From Saussurea involucrata (Eukaryota; Streptophyta; Magnoliopsida; Asterales; Asteraceae), in assembly GCA_033807775.1 (NCBI GenBank), contig CM066321.1, positions 250,220,422 through 250,284,421 on the forward strand: 64,000 bases of DNA, in the 5' to 3' direction. The notes under the pieces are model-generated. The model saw only the letters and a list, made by a program, of their open reading frames with translations. It made no database searches and was not told where the DNA came from. Positions 11,118 to 22,128 of this stretch are shown here, in pieces. The stretch's first letter is position 1, and every line of letters begins with the position of its first letter. The translations under genes and the position numbers were made by a program.

Positions 11118-11850
11118 ATGTCGAGAGATTTAATGAGTATGGGATCAAAGAGCAAGCCTCCAGTTCTTCAAGCTGAAGAGTATTCTCAATGGAAAAAGAG
11201 AATGACTCAATTTCTGAATCATCAAAACAGAGAACTCATGCTGTCTATTCAAAATGGTCCTTACAAAGCATACATAGACATTGGTGGTATTGCTGAAACT
11301 GCTACAAGTCAGTATGTTCCTTCGAGAAGAGTTGAAAAAGAATACATATATTACAATGAAGCCGATAAAGCTAAAGTTGAAATTGATGAGTTAGCTTTGA
11401 CATATCTGACACAGGCTATCCCAAATGATATCTACAATCGAGTAGATAGTCGCAATACAGCTAAGGAGATATGGGATGAGTTAGAAAGGCAGTTTGAGGG
11501 ATCATCAAAATCCATGAAGACCAAAAAGAATCAAAGCATCAATGCTTATGAAGGGTTTAAAGCAAAAGAAGGCGGATCATTGAAAGAGACCTACAATCGC
11601 TACAACATCATCCTTAATGATTTGAGAAGAAATGGAGTCGACAAATCAGAATCGGAAATAAACTACAAGTTCATCAAGAATCTACTACCAGAGTGGGATT
11701 CATACTCCATTCAGCTCCAAATGTCTAGGGATATGGATGAAGAGAAGTTGACCGACATTTTCAGTATTCTTGGTCAACACGAAGATAAAGTAAAAGTAGT
11801 TAAGGAAAAGGATAAAAAGGTCGAAGAGTCGTTAGCCCTTCTAAGTGAAC
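11118..11850 (+). pseudogene. gag: Gag of element C, N-terminal part (capsid-like UBN2 region)
   Basis: The start MSRDLMSMGSK is followed by the copia gag pattern EEYSQWKKRMTQFL, then IPNDIYNRVDSR, KEIWDELERQFEG and LRRNGVDKS.SEINYKF, as in the DUF4219/UBN2 (retrotran_gag) families that form the particle. The frame is open to the TGAAC target site of D. It resumes at 22129 with the codon CAT split across the insertion (base 11850 plus 22129-22130). M has the same 5' gag at 62017. The ATG is chosen because it follows the conserved leader border and matches M. Confidence 0.85.
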
Positions 11851-12225
11851 TGTTAGGTCTAGAAAGCCCCAATTATATAGAAAGTTTTATAAAGTCCATG
11901 TAAAGTCAATGAAAGTCAAATGTATTGTAATTAGCTTTATTAGTCTTTTGGGATTTGGGAGTTTAATGGGAGTTAAATGGGCTTGGGCCCATGTCATGTA
12001 ATTAGACACTATAAATAGGTGTCTTGGGCTTACATTGTCATTTGAGATATTTTGTGATCACACACACTTTACAGTGAGTTGTGAGAAACGTTTGTAATTG
12101 AGAAATTTTCCCTCCATTGTATTCAAAGCATATGAATAGAGATCTTCAATAATATGATCTACTTTTCTATCTCTATTCTACATTTATGTAGTTTCTTGAT
12201 TGTTGCTTCAACTATGGGACTTACA
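11851..12225 (+). repeat. 5' LTR of element D
   Basis: It starts TGTTAGGTCTAG and ends GGGACTTACA. TATAAATA lies at 12010-12017. Its partner is at 21749-22123. Confidence 0.94.
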
Positions 12226-12227
12226 AT

Positions 12228-12239
12228 TGGTACCAGAGC
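12228..12239 (+). promoter_or_regulatory. Primer-binding site of element D
   Basis: TGGTACCAGAGC, one base different from the TGGTATCAGAGC used by the other elements here; still a likely initiator-Met tRNA site. Confidence 0.8.
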
Positions 12240-13097
12240 CACATCGAATCAATTTACAATCGATACGATTATCTTTGCAACAATTCAAGAATTCAAGATC
12301 TAATTTGAAGATTTGGAGATTCAAGATCGTTCTTAATCGTGTGCTTAATTTCAAGGTAATTTTTCTGTGATTTCTTTCATCTTGAAGATTGATTTTGAGT
12401 TTTGAAGAAGATCTTTGCAATCTCGATGGTTCTTGGTGAAGAAAAGAGATTAGATGTTGTAGATCTTCTAGAAAATCAGTTTCTGCACTCCAAATGCTCA
12501 ATGAATTGTCTGAGAAAGGTTTGATGAAATATTAATTGTTCAAAGTCAGATCTGAAACGAGTTTTAGATCTTTGATTGCTTAAATTCCACTTTCTGAACT
12601 GATCAATCAGAAACTTAAGTTTCTGCAATCTTTGTTCTAAGAATATTTATGGAGATCGGCTTATCGTTCTACATCAAATTAAATTGATAAGTATTTGATA
12701 TGATTTGGAGGATTTTTGATTAATCAGGATTCTGGAAAGATAATATGATTGTGAGACAGCAAGATCGCAGATCTGTCCATGTTCAATTCGAATTAATGTT
12801 GATGCAAATATGGATGTTAAGTTGATTTTATGAACAGCAAATCTGAACAGATTCATAGTAGTCGAAATGGTCTTATTAATTCAAGAGGGATGTTGTTTAG
12901 ATTCATTGATGCAACATGAGTGTTTAAATCAAAGTCTGAGCTGTCCAGTAATGTCTAAACTAATCAATTCAGATTTGATTAAGTTGTGGTTTCAACAATC
13001 CAATTCAAGTCTAAATCAAAGAAGTTTGATGTGCAGAATTTTAGAAAAGTGTTGAATTAAATAAGTAAGCTTTTGGGGCTGTTTGTTTTTGTCAAAT
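12240..13097 (+). other. Left internal region of D, no gene seen
   Basis: AT-rich sequence with GATC- and CAGA-containing words and no open frame resembling gag. It ends in the CAAAT target site of E (13093-13097). The AAGCTTTTGGGGCTGTTT phrase near 13068 recurs at about 20407 on the other side of E. Confidence 0.6.
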
Positions 13098-13377
13098 TGT
13101 TAGGGCAGGTTTTAATAGTTGATTTAAAGTTCAAGGGTTGTTTTGTAATAGTTTATTTTGAGCCTTTTAGTGAACGGGTCGTGGGCTTGTTAACCACGGG
13201 CCCATAGTATTTAATGTTGATTAGCTTGGAAAAACAAGCTAATCATCTCTTTTACTTTCTAAATCGTATTGTAATATTCTCTCTGAAAGATTAATGAAAG
13301 GGATGACCAGTTGAAATCATTGCTCTTCTTGCTTATCATTACGATTTCATATTTGTTGCACGGATCTGGATTCTACA
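13098..13377 (+). repeat. 5' LTR of element E
   Basis: It starts TGTTAGGGC and ends GATTCTACA. The expected TATA position reads TATTTAA (13209-13215). It shares GTTGCACGGATCTGGATTC with the 3' LTR end. Confidence 0.88.
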
Positions 13378-13379
13378 AT

Positions 13380-13391
13380 TGGTATCAGAGC
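13380..13391 (+). promoter_or_regulatory. Primer-binding site of element E
   Basis: TGGTATCAGAGC two bases after the LTR. Confidence 0.9.
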
Positions 13392-13789
13392 AGACAGATG
13401 GATTCGATTCAAAGGCTCTCTAGTGATTTCTAGTAAGTTTTTGACTTTTCCCGTATATGTTCATATTGACTTTTTCGAAATCTTGATTCTGGCCAAATTG
13501 ATAAATTCTGATTTTTGGGTTGTGTTAGCATTATACTTGTGTGTAATTCTACATATTTTCGCATTCCAATTCGATCGTTTGATTGTTTAATTGAGCAATT
13601 TAAGATCAAAAGTTTTTGGTAGTGTTCTTGATAAAAATCCGATTTTTAACCATCAAACCTTTTGTTTTTGCATTGAAATCGATTGGATTAGTGTTATTTT
13701 TGTGTTTGGCATTGTTACTAATCTTCCAAGATCGATTTTGGGCAACCCTAATAGAAAACTCGATCGATTTGAGCAAACAGCCGATTTTT

Positions 13790-14230
13790 CCGGATAAACC
13801 AGCCGTCGTTTCCGGATAACTTAAAGGTGTCCGGACGTTTGTGTTATTCCATCCGGATTCGTCACTTTTCTGGGTAACTCATCCGGGTAAGTATTCCATC
13901 CGGACTCCTCATCTTTCCGGGTAAGTTCTACAATCCGGGTAAGTCACTTTTCTTTATACAATCCGGGTAACATTTGTATCCGGAAACCTAGTGTTTCCGG
14001 ACATATCTTATCCGGACAATCCATTGTACCCGGAAACTTCATTGCATCCGAAAACCCCAAAGTGTCCGGTAAAGCCTTTTTCCCGGATAACTAAAGGTAT
14101 CCGGAAACCTATTCCACCCGGAAAGCTTATCATCCAGAAAACCCTCACATCCGGTAAGTTCTTATCACCCGGAAACCTCATTTTTCCGGATTCCCTATCC
14201 GGAAACCACCCGGATTCCACAATCCGAGAG
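13790..14230 (+). repeat. TCCGGA word cluster in the leader of E
   Basis: About two dozen YCCGG/TCCGGA words occur in 440 bp, spaced roughly 12-25 bp apart and often followed by TAA, AAACC or ATTC. A second cluster lies after the PR stub at 17141-17310. There is no fixed unit length, so this is a reiterated word and not a plain satellite. The remaining leader (13392-13789) has no gene. Confidence 0.8.
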
Positions 14231-14334
14231 CTTTCTAAAACCTCAATTTTCAGGAGGGGGACATTTAAGTATTCTTGATACTGTTTCACTTTGAATCGAA
14301 CAATCGTCTGACGATCACTCCAGTGCAACTGAAG

Positions 14335-16605
14335 ATGTCTCCTACTGAAGAAGACAAGACAAAGCTGTGTCAGGTATGTAAACCTATTTATTTAGAACTT
14401 TCTGAGCGAATGACACCTCTTGCTGAATGGATAGATTCCTTCAAGGCCACCAGTAATGAACAACTACTTGAGATTAGATCACTATCTGAAAAGTTAGATG
14501 TTCAAATGCAAATAACTGAGAAATACAGGTCTGAAAATGCTATTTTAAAAGAAAAATGCAAAAATCTTTCAATAGCACCTAAAGACTTAAGGGCCAAATT
14601 ATCTGAACTTCAGTCACAGTTTGATCAGTGCTTGAATGAGAAAGCAGAAATTGTTTATCAATGCCCTGCTCTTCAAATTCAACACAAGGAGTTTGTTAAA
14701 AAAATCATCGATCTTGAAACAAAACTCCACAAAAGAGGTCAAACTGATCAGACCATACACATGAATAAACCCAAGGAGTTCACTTACTTCAACAAAGAAT
14801 GGGGTATCGGATATGATAACCCACATTATTTGAAAAAGGGAAGATGGTTTACACCAACTTTGTATGATTTTGCTTGTTTTGGGTTAGACAAAAAGTATCC
14901 GGAATATGCAATCCAATGGACTGGTCCTCTTGAACCTGAGAAGGAAGAGGAAACCGAGGAATATAAACGCAAACACAAACGAGGAATACAACTTCCATTT
15001 TGTTATGAGCCTTTAAATTATTCGTATAAAAAGGACAAAAAGTACCTCTCCAATGACTACTTCGACCCTTACAAGGTTGCTACGCCCAAGGATTCCTCCA
15101 AGAAGGATGAGGACCAAGCAACCGAAACCAAGTCTGAGACGGATGAGTTTAAACTCTATGTTCCCCCTCTCATCTTGGAAGCAAAGATAGTCGAGTTGGA
15201 GGAGTCATTAGAAAAAGAAAGGTCCATTTTTCAAATGGAAAAGCAAGCTTTACTTGAAAAACTTGAGAATCAACAACCGGTCAAAACCGAAGTTGTGTCT
15301 GATGAAGGACAAGAGATTCTTCGGTTTGAAATCAATTGACTCACATCACAACTGTCTGCTTTGGCAACAGAAGTGATGCAAGAGAAAGTGAGTAATGGTC
15401 AGCTTCAAGAGCAGATTGACCAACTCCAAACTGAAAAGCAGATTTCACCCGAACTTTCCTCAAGTTCATCTGATACGTCTTCGTGTAAAGCATTTATAGG
15501 CAAGATCTCTGCTTTACAAGACGGTCAAGATTCTCAAGACGAGAGTGTTTTAAGGAATTTAAACTCTAAGTTTTTCTTAGCTTCCGCACCAAATTCCCCA
15601 AAGCACACAAGCACAAAGAGTTCCTCGCCTTCCTCACCTGATCCAAGTCCAGTAATTCCCGAGATAGATTTTTCAGAGTACATGAACTCCGAAGGTAACT
15701 GTGAAGAAGAGTTTGAGTCGTTCCCCTTTGACAAACCTCTTCCGAGTCATACTGATTTTCTATCCCCTGTAGTCAATCGGTCGGTTAATTTTTTAAAGGG
15801 TGACTGTTCTAAAACAAAGGACCCAGTTGTGATTAAGATTTCAATATCAAAGCCTGTTTCACAAAAACAATCACAGCCGAGGCAAAAGATCGGTCAACCA
15901 TCTACTGAGATACCTGTCAAAACCCCTACTTCCTCAAAATTCACTGACCGTACTGTCCCTGTTGTTTCGGATAAAACCGGTCGAGCTAAACAAACAAAAC
16001 CAAAGTGGCCAGCCAAGGAATCTGTCAAGGATGATACATCAAAATCGTTCAATATTGTCTTTCATCCTAGGATGAACAAAAACGATTGTGCCTGGAATCA
16101 TAGGAATAATTTTGTTAATAGAGATGTTAATTTTCCGATGAAAATTTATTCCATTCAGCAATTGATTCAATTATCACACGATCGTTTGTGTTGTTCTAGT
16201 TGTGGTTGGAATGACTTTGATGATATCCATAACAATGATTGGTTTGGGTCATATCACATGTATAATTCTACACCCAAACGCAAACCCCGTAATAACCAGC
16301 AAAGACACTATAAAAAACGGGGTTATCAATCAGCGGTTAAACCACAGCGGGAGACCAAACCTGCTCCTAGATGGGTTGCTCCTACTGGGGTTAAACCGGC
16401 ACCCAGGTGGAAAGCTGCTACAAAATATGTTCCTCCTAAAGGTGTAAATTCTGCACCGAAGAGGAAACCAGTGCCAAAACCAGTTCCCTCTACCGGTGTC
16501 AATCCTACACCTAAAGGGAAAGCTGGGACAAAGCAAGCTTCCTCAAACGGTGCCAAACCTAACCCTCCCGGACCCAGGCAAATCTGGGTACCGAAGGTCC
16601 GCTAA
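14335..16605 (+). pseudogene. gag: Gag coiled-coil and basic tail of element E
   Basis: One frame from ATG 14335 to TAA 16603-16605 (756 sense codons plus one internal stop) is broken once by TGA at 15337-15339. In order: a coiled coil (residues about 30-135), the gag middle motif KRGQTDQT...FNKEWGIGYDNP shared with C and K, a charged linker, a second short coil, a Ser/Pro-rich region, a CCSSCGW possible zinc site, and basic Pro/Lys/Arg repeats of the VKPAPRWKA type. The end is GPRQIWVPKVR, which precedes protease. The capsid UBN2 domain and CCHC knuckle are absent. The basic repeats suggest nucleic-acid binding. The start follows the TCCGGA leader. Confidence 0.75.
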
Positions 16606-16610
16606 ACTTG

Positions 16611-16800
16611 TTTTGCAGGACGGTCATGTGTGGTACTCAGACTCTGGATGCTCCACACACATGACCGGAAGGAGGGAGCTGCTCACGATCTACAAGGAAT
16701 CATATTGCGAAGACGTGAGGTTTGTCCATACCTTTGCTTTAACAAGCGGCTCATGTGTTTGGGGGGAGCATGATCAGCCATCAGGTAAGTATACTCTACT
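16611..16800 (+). pseudogene. pol: Protease stub of element E
   Basis: In frame 2, +1 relative to gag, DGHVWYSDSGCSTHMTG carries the aspartic-protease D-S-G site of copia PR. Homology ends within about 50 codons, where GGGGGGAGC (16761-16769) begins the post-pol spacer. The deletion therefore removed most of PR and all of INT, RT and RNase H. Confidence 0.75.
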
Positions 16801-17570
16801 CTTGAGGGGGAGCGTCACACGCAATTTTTTAAATGCTGAAAAGTTTTTTTTGTGTGTGTGGATAATCCCGTGCGCATCTCACTCTACGAGCACATTCTGA
16901 GGGGGAGCATGTCATCTTATGCTCACCATTTGAGGGGGAGCGACACAAGTTTTTCTTTAAATGTCTAAACGTTTTTGTGTGTCGGACTCTCCATTGCACA
17001 ACTCTGCATCATCCAAGGGGGAGCAAGTTTCTTCCCAAGCTCAATTCGAGGGGGAGCGAGAGAAGGCTCATTTTTAAATCCAAACAGTCCTATTTTGGCA
17101 AAATGTACAAGGCCAGAGCAATTTTTGTGAAAATCCCAGAGTATCCGGACAGTCCTAACTTGTCCGGAATACTCAACTTTATCCGGAAACTATCTTGCCA
17201 TCCGGAAACTGTTGCTGTCCGGACACCTGTTGTCCGGATACAATGGTTTGTTCGGATACTGTTGTTTTCCAATATGTTGTCCGGACACCTCTGAGTTTGT
17301 CAGTCCGGTACCTGTTATGTCACTGCCAATCTTCAATCTGTCCCAGATTGAGCCACTTAATGCAAAGGTACGCACCGGAACTTGTTTATCCGCCTCAGTT
17401 TCTAACTTTGGGTCTTTTTACAGATATTCCATGGCGGATCAACAACCTCAATCCGAGGGGAAGAGTCACACTGTTTTTCTTACAAAGTCTAAATATTTTT
17501 TTCTTGTGTTGATATCACTCTCACTCCGAGGGGGAGCAAGTCAATCCCCATGTATGTTTTGAGGGGGAGC
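16761..17570 (+). other. Iterated PPT-like motifs in the spacer of E
   Basis: GAGGGGGAGC or close variants recur about nine times, at 16761, 16804, 16899, 16932, 17015, 17048, 17453 (variant), 17528 and 17561. Between them, 17141-17310 holds about nine more TCCGGA/TCCGG words. No gene lies between the PR stub and the aORF start. Confidence 0.8.
17368..17423 (+). promoter_or_regulatory. Possible short intron before the E aORF
   Basis: AAAG|GTACGC at 17367-17372 and the pyrimidine-rich GGTCTTTTTACAG ending at 17423 form donor- and acceptor-like sites just before ATG 17431. At 56 nt this is short for a plant intron; it may be a deletion-shortened version of the longer candidate in C (46220-46918). 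Confidence 0.3.
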
Positions 17571-20103
17571 AGGATAATATCCATGCTTTCATTTCAGTTG
17601 AAGCCCTACCTGTGATAGCATATAGACGAGAGTTAGGGAATCCCATGGTCCAGCCAGCGCCGGAGGGACCTTCCCCGGGACATAGAACTTGTGAGAAGGA
17701 GGGTGTTAAGGTCGAACGCGAACCAAGAAAGATTGAGCCGTAAAGATAACGAGGCTTCTGAGCGAAACCAGCCACGTCATATCCGAGTAGCCACATCTGC
17801 TATCCCGTCTCATTTGTTGGGACGTGGTATTGAAGAAGACTCTATGGACCCAGCGGAGCAAATGCACGACCCCCTCATCCACTCATCCGTCTCACGACAG
17901 ACGGATGTTTCAATATTACACGGGGAACAAGCACAACATCCACCGGCCTCTCATTCGGAGAGTGTTGGTGTTGAAATAAGAGACCAGCAGCCCCCGGTCT
18001 CGCCTTCATTTCGTGCACCATCGAGTCTAGCGCCTTTTGATATTGAACATTCTTCGGCTAGGACACTCGAAGCTGAGCAACACCAAGTCGAGACTCTTCG
18101 TGACTCGACCGGAACCACCGTAGTGTCTTCACCTCTTGGTGGAACACAAGGATCTGCGGGAAATCCTACCACAGCTAACATCACACCAACTGTGAACGTA
18201 GGTGGCTCTACCCCCGTGGTAGACGCCTCAACGGGTAACCTAAGTGGTCCCGGAGTTATTCACCCCGACTTCGTGTCGCAAGGGTCCCTGGACAGTACCC
18301 TCAAGGCTGTCCGCGAGGCACTGGAACAGCATGTCACCGACGAGATCACCAAAGCCATCAAAGGCAAAGCAAAGATCGTTGAAGCCAAAACCGCACCACC
18401 ACATCCACCGACATTTGCTCAACCTATCTATTCGGTGGATACCTTAAAGACGATGCTTTTGGCCCAACTGCCCCAGGAATCTGATACAACCGCCTCGACT
18501 GAAGAAGACCTGATCTCTGTTCTCCGATCCCAGGTCACTGCTCCATCTTCATCTATCACATCCCACCTTGATGCCATTGACTCGACCCTCAACGACTACA
18601 ACAAAGCGCTCGCCACGCTGTCTGAGAGGGTTCGCTCACTAGAAGACACCTGTAAGAGTCAAGCCGGCGGTCTCAAACGCAAGCACGATGACCAGGAGGA
18701 TCCTGATCACCATGAGGGGGAGAAGCGATAACGTCTAACCGAGACCGCCTCCCTGATCCAGCCTGCAGCGACATCTGTGGTCCAACAGGAACCCCCAACT
18801 GCGGCAGTTTCAACAGAAACACCCGAAGCCGAGTTGCCATTAGCACAGATGGTCATCGACATGGATATTTTAGATGATGAAGCCCCAATGGTTGAAAAGC
18901 CCGAGGGTACAACACAGGAATTGGTCGCACAAGAACCATCAGACATGCCGACGCTCACCATGATTGATCCTGCATGTGAAACCAACCCGGAAACCGAAGA
19001 CGCATGGTACGAAAAAGCTGCCAGAGCCGTAAACTTCGAGGTAAACTTGGTGTTTCCCACTGATGAAGACGACAACGTTGATTACGACCAGTTTCTGCTT
19101 CATAATTTCTATGGTACGCCTCCCGTTCACTCGACTCAACCCAATACGACTACAGATCAACCCGAAAGCTCAAATGCAGAAATCCCGACCTCTCCTCAGC
19201 AAACGACAGCTCCTGATCTTCCTCCCCCTCCTTAAGGTCCTCATTCCTTATCTGGAGGAATCTCTGAAGAAGCTGTTTGTACACAGAATTCGCCCGATCG
19301 AGCCGACCTTCCGCCTTGGCATCTACAGTCCTGAACCGGCACGTCAACTCCGATATGTAGAAGCCATGAAGCGGTGTCTTCCGAGAGACCAGGTTCGAAC
19401 TAAGCATAAGATCTCAGAAGTGCTAAAGATTCAGTCAAACCGAATTATGAAGATCGTTTTTCCCGTAGTCACTGTTCGACGTGAAGACGGAAAAGAATGG
19501 ATTTTTTCTGAAGCTGACTTTAAGCATCTCCATCCGTTCGACCTCCTGGTTATTCTGATAGACCTTCGCACCAGAACCATCCGACCGCTTGCTGTAACAA
19601 AGGCGCTCGAAGCGTTTCGTCGATTCCTTGTCCGTTCTATTATGATGTCTTATCTTACGGACTTTCAAATGGCAATCGAGAACCAAGCGAAGAAGGTAAA
19701 TCTGCTCAAACCGAATCTGAAAGCTCCTGAACTGTCGATGTATCCCGAGAATGCAATGCTGCTTCAACCAGAATTTAGGATCGTCTTCCTCAACGCTCAG
19801 AAAGAAAAGAAGTTTATGAGGTTCAGTCAGGTAGATCGATTTTGCGACGGCACACTGCTCAAAGTTCAAGACGCTCTTCGGAAGATCATCAAACACGAAT
19901 CCGAAAATCCAAAGGTATCCTATTTGCCCAATCTGAATGAAAGAACTGCTCAGACTGCTTTGGATATGGTTGAAGAACGTCTCGACTACCGCCGCGCCAT
20001 CAGATTCTTTGAGGTTCATTTCGCTCTCCGCAAACGTTACGTCTACAACTGGAAAGAGCTCCAGCGCGAACTCGAACTTCAAATCAAAGGGGGAGATTGT
20101 TAG
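17431..20103 (+). pseudogene. aORF of element E, N-terminal domain deleted
   Basis: ATG 17431 reads MADQQPQSEGK, like the MANQEEQ start of the C aORF, then breaks within 45 codons, so the N-terminal globular domain is lost. Frame 0 from about 17690 to 19235 (stop TAA 18729-18731) carries the Ser/Thr linker, a coiled coil ending GGLKRKHDDQEDPDHHEGE, and an acidic region. After a frameshift near 19215-19235, frame 1 holds the C-terminal domain with LEESLKKLFVH, FSEADFKHLHPFDLL, DFQMAIE, VNLLKP and DGTLLKVQ. The last codons K-G-G-D-C are encoded by the PPT and the first LTR bases (stop 20101-20103). C is the closest homologue here. Confidence 0.75.
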
Positions 20104-20376
20104 GGTAAAATATGTGTTGATTTAAAGTTCAAGGGTTAATTTGTAATAGATTAATCTTAGTCCATTGTGAACGGGCCGTGGGTTTGTTACCACGGGCCCA
20201 GCGTATATAAAGTGCAATTAGCTTAGAAAATTAGCTAGTTGTCTCATTTAGCTTTTCTGCTTTACACTGTAATTCTCTCTAAATCAATAGCTAAGTGGGC
20301 AGCCTTTGTGAACCATATCAACTGTTCTTATTTACTTTTTCACAAACATAATCGTTGCACGGATCTGGATTCTACA
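20098..20376 (+). repeat. 3' LTR of element E
   Basis: It starts TGTTAGGGTAA directly after the PPT GGGGGAGAT (20089-20097) and ends GATTCTACA. TATATAAA lies at 20204-20211. It is followed by the TSD CAAAT. Confidence 0.9.
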
Positions 20377-20381
20377 CAAAT

Positions 20382-21748
20382 TGATGCTGTCCAAAACAGA
20401 ATTTAGTAAGCTTTTGGGGCTGTTTATTGCTGTCAAACAGCACATGTTCAAACAACAAGTTGTCATGGATGTTTATGCTGTCAATATAGCTTAATCATGT
20501 TGCTGTCCACATATCTGAATTGATTAAGATGTCCAGAATTTGAAGTTGTCACTGCTGTTTGTTGCTGTCCAAACAGAAAGATGCAGCGTTTCAGTTCAAA
20601 AATGTTGCTGATGTGCGAGTTTAAGATCTAATTAATCAGAGTTATGCTAAATTCGAATTCAATTCAGAGTTTGTGTAAGATTTAATGTGCAGCAGGTCAG
20701 ATCATGGAGTGTCAAAGTTATTAAGGGATTGTTGTGTTGAGACATACTTTTGGCTGCTTAAAATCAGATTGTTTGTGATCAGAAATTCGTTCAAAACAAC
20801 TCAGAATTTGTTCAACGACTATTCAGAACTTCTGATCATGTTATTCAGAAGAGTTTGCTCAGACCATTCAGAAGTGTTCAAGTTTAGAATTCTGCTCATG
20901 TTTATTGAGGCTATTCAGAATTCAGAAGTTAGATCGTGAAATGTCAAAAGTTAATCAGAAATCAATGCTCAAATGATGGTTCAGAACTAAGTCTTCGAAG
21001 CTTAATCAGAATTCTGACTCCAATAGTCAGAACTTTATCGTGTGGAATCAGAACTTTGGAGTTAGATTTTTTTTAGAAAGTTCTTCATGTTCAGAATTCT
21101 GATTGACTTACTCAGAATTCTGATTGGTCTGCTCAAAACATTTACTTGGTTTATTTCGGAGTAAAGGTGCAATTTCAGAAATGTTTGACAGATTTGCGCA
21201 CCTATCGTATTTTGTTCAGAACTCCCTCCTCGAAGCTCCAAATTTGACGATTTCAGATGCGCTGGATTTCTAAGACACAGATGAACATTTTTCATGTTTT
21301 GAGTTTGTTCTGAATCGATGTGCTTATTGGTCAGATTCTGTGTCAAAGTCAGTGTATAGTTGCTGGACCGAAGCAACGTTTTCACGATATTTCTCCCAGT
21401 TTTCATAAAGGTGTTCTATCTTCTATTTTTATGGATTCAAGCTGAGTTATTGAAGTGTGTTAAGACACTCCCTCCTCTGATCTTAATGGATTAAGCTCTT
21501 GAGCTTAATGGTCATACAACTCGAATTTCAAGGACGAATTCTTAATTATAAACTGAGGTGGTTTCAGTCGAGCTTATTGCACATTGGATTCGATTTTAAA
21601 GTTGTAATTTGTGAAGAAGAAGAGCAAATTCTGAGGGGGGGCTTGGATAGATTTGCAAGGCGTGAAGATATGCAACACTAAAGTTTTCAAAGAAATCAAG
21701 GGGGAGATCATTTGAAGATGCTTTCTTTATAAAACTTTAAGGGAAGAT
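20382..21748 (+). other. Right internal region of D with TCAGAATTCTGA words
   Basis: No gene is seen. From about 20690 to 21125 TCAGAA/TTCTGA words are frequent. The perfect 12-bp palindrome TCAGAATTCTGA stands at 21006-21017, 21091-21102 and 21112-21123. CAAGGGGGAGAT near 21700 and GGGAAGAT at 21741-21748 are PPT-like. CGAATTTCAAGGACGAATTC near 21515 resembles the 3' end of some Ty3/gypsy pol genes, so D may descend from another lineage; weak. Confidence 0.6.
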
Positions 21749-22123
21749 TGTTGGGTCTAGAAAGCCCCAATTATATAGAAAGTTTTATAAAGTCCATGTA
21801 AAGTCAATGAAAGTCAAATGTATTGTAATTAGCTTTATTAGTCTTTTGGGCTTTGGGAGTTTAATGGAAGTTAAATGGGCTTGGGCCCATGTCATGTAAT
21901 TAGACACTATAAATAGGTGTCTTGGGCTTACATTGTCATTTGAGATATTTTGTGATCACACACACTTTACAGTGAGTAGTGAGAAACGTTTGTAATTGAG
22001 AAATTCTCCCTCCATTGTATTCAAAGCATATGAATAGAGATCTTCAATAATACAATCTACTTTTCTATCTCTATTCAACATTTATGGAGTTTCTTGATTG
22101 TTGCTTCAACTATGGGACTTACA
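21749..22123 (+). repeat. 3' LTR of element D
   Basis: It starts TGTTGGGTCTAG and ends GGGACTTACA, with TATAAATA at 21908-21915. The TSD TGAAC follows at 22124-22128. Confidence 0.94.
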
Positions 22124-22128
22124 TGAAC

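Larger units (their letters stand above)
13098..20376 (+). mobile_element. Element E: Sirevirus-like element with gag tail, PR stub and aORF but no pol
   Basis: LTRs at 13098-13377 and 20098-20376, exact TSD CAAAT (13093-13097, 20377-20381), primer-binding site and PPT present. The interior runs from coiled-coil gag to a PR stub of about 60 codons, then straight into the iterated-PPT spacer and the aORF. Most of PR, all of INT, RT and RNase H, and the UBN2/knuckle part of gag are missing. The two LTRs agree only in blocks (I estimate about 70%), far less than the LTRs of D that surround it. Confidence 0.88.
11851..22123 (+). mobile_element. Element D: non-coding LTR retrotransposon (about 3.0 kb without E)
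   Basis: LTRs at 11851-12225 and 21749-22123 are both 375 bp and differ at about 9 positions (about 97.6%). The TSD TGAAC is exact (11846-11850, 22124-22128). The two internal pieces, 12226-13097 and 20382-21748, have a primer-binding site and a PPT-like GGGAAGAT but no recognisable gag or pol, so D is a LARD-like non-autonomous element. It lies in C gag and contains E. Confidence 0.92.
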
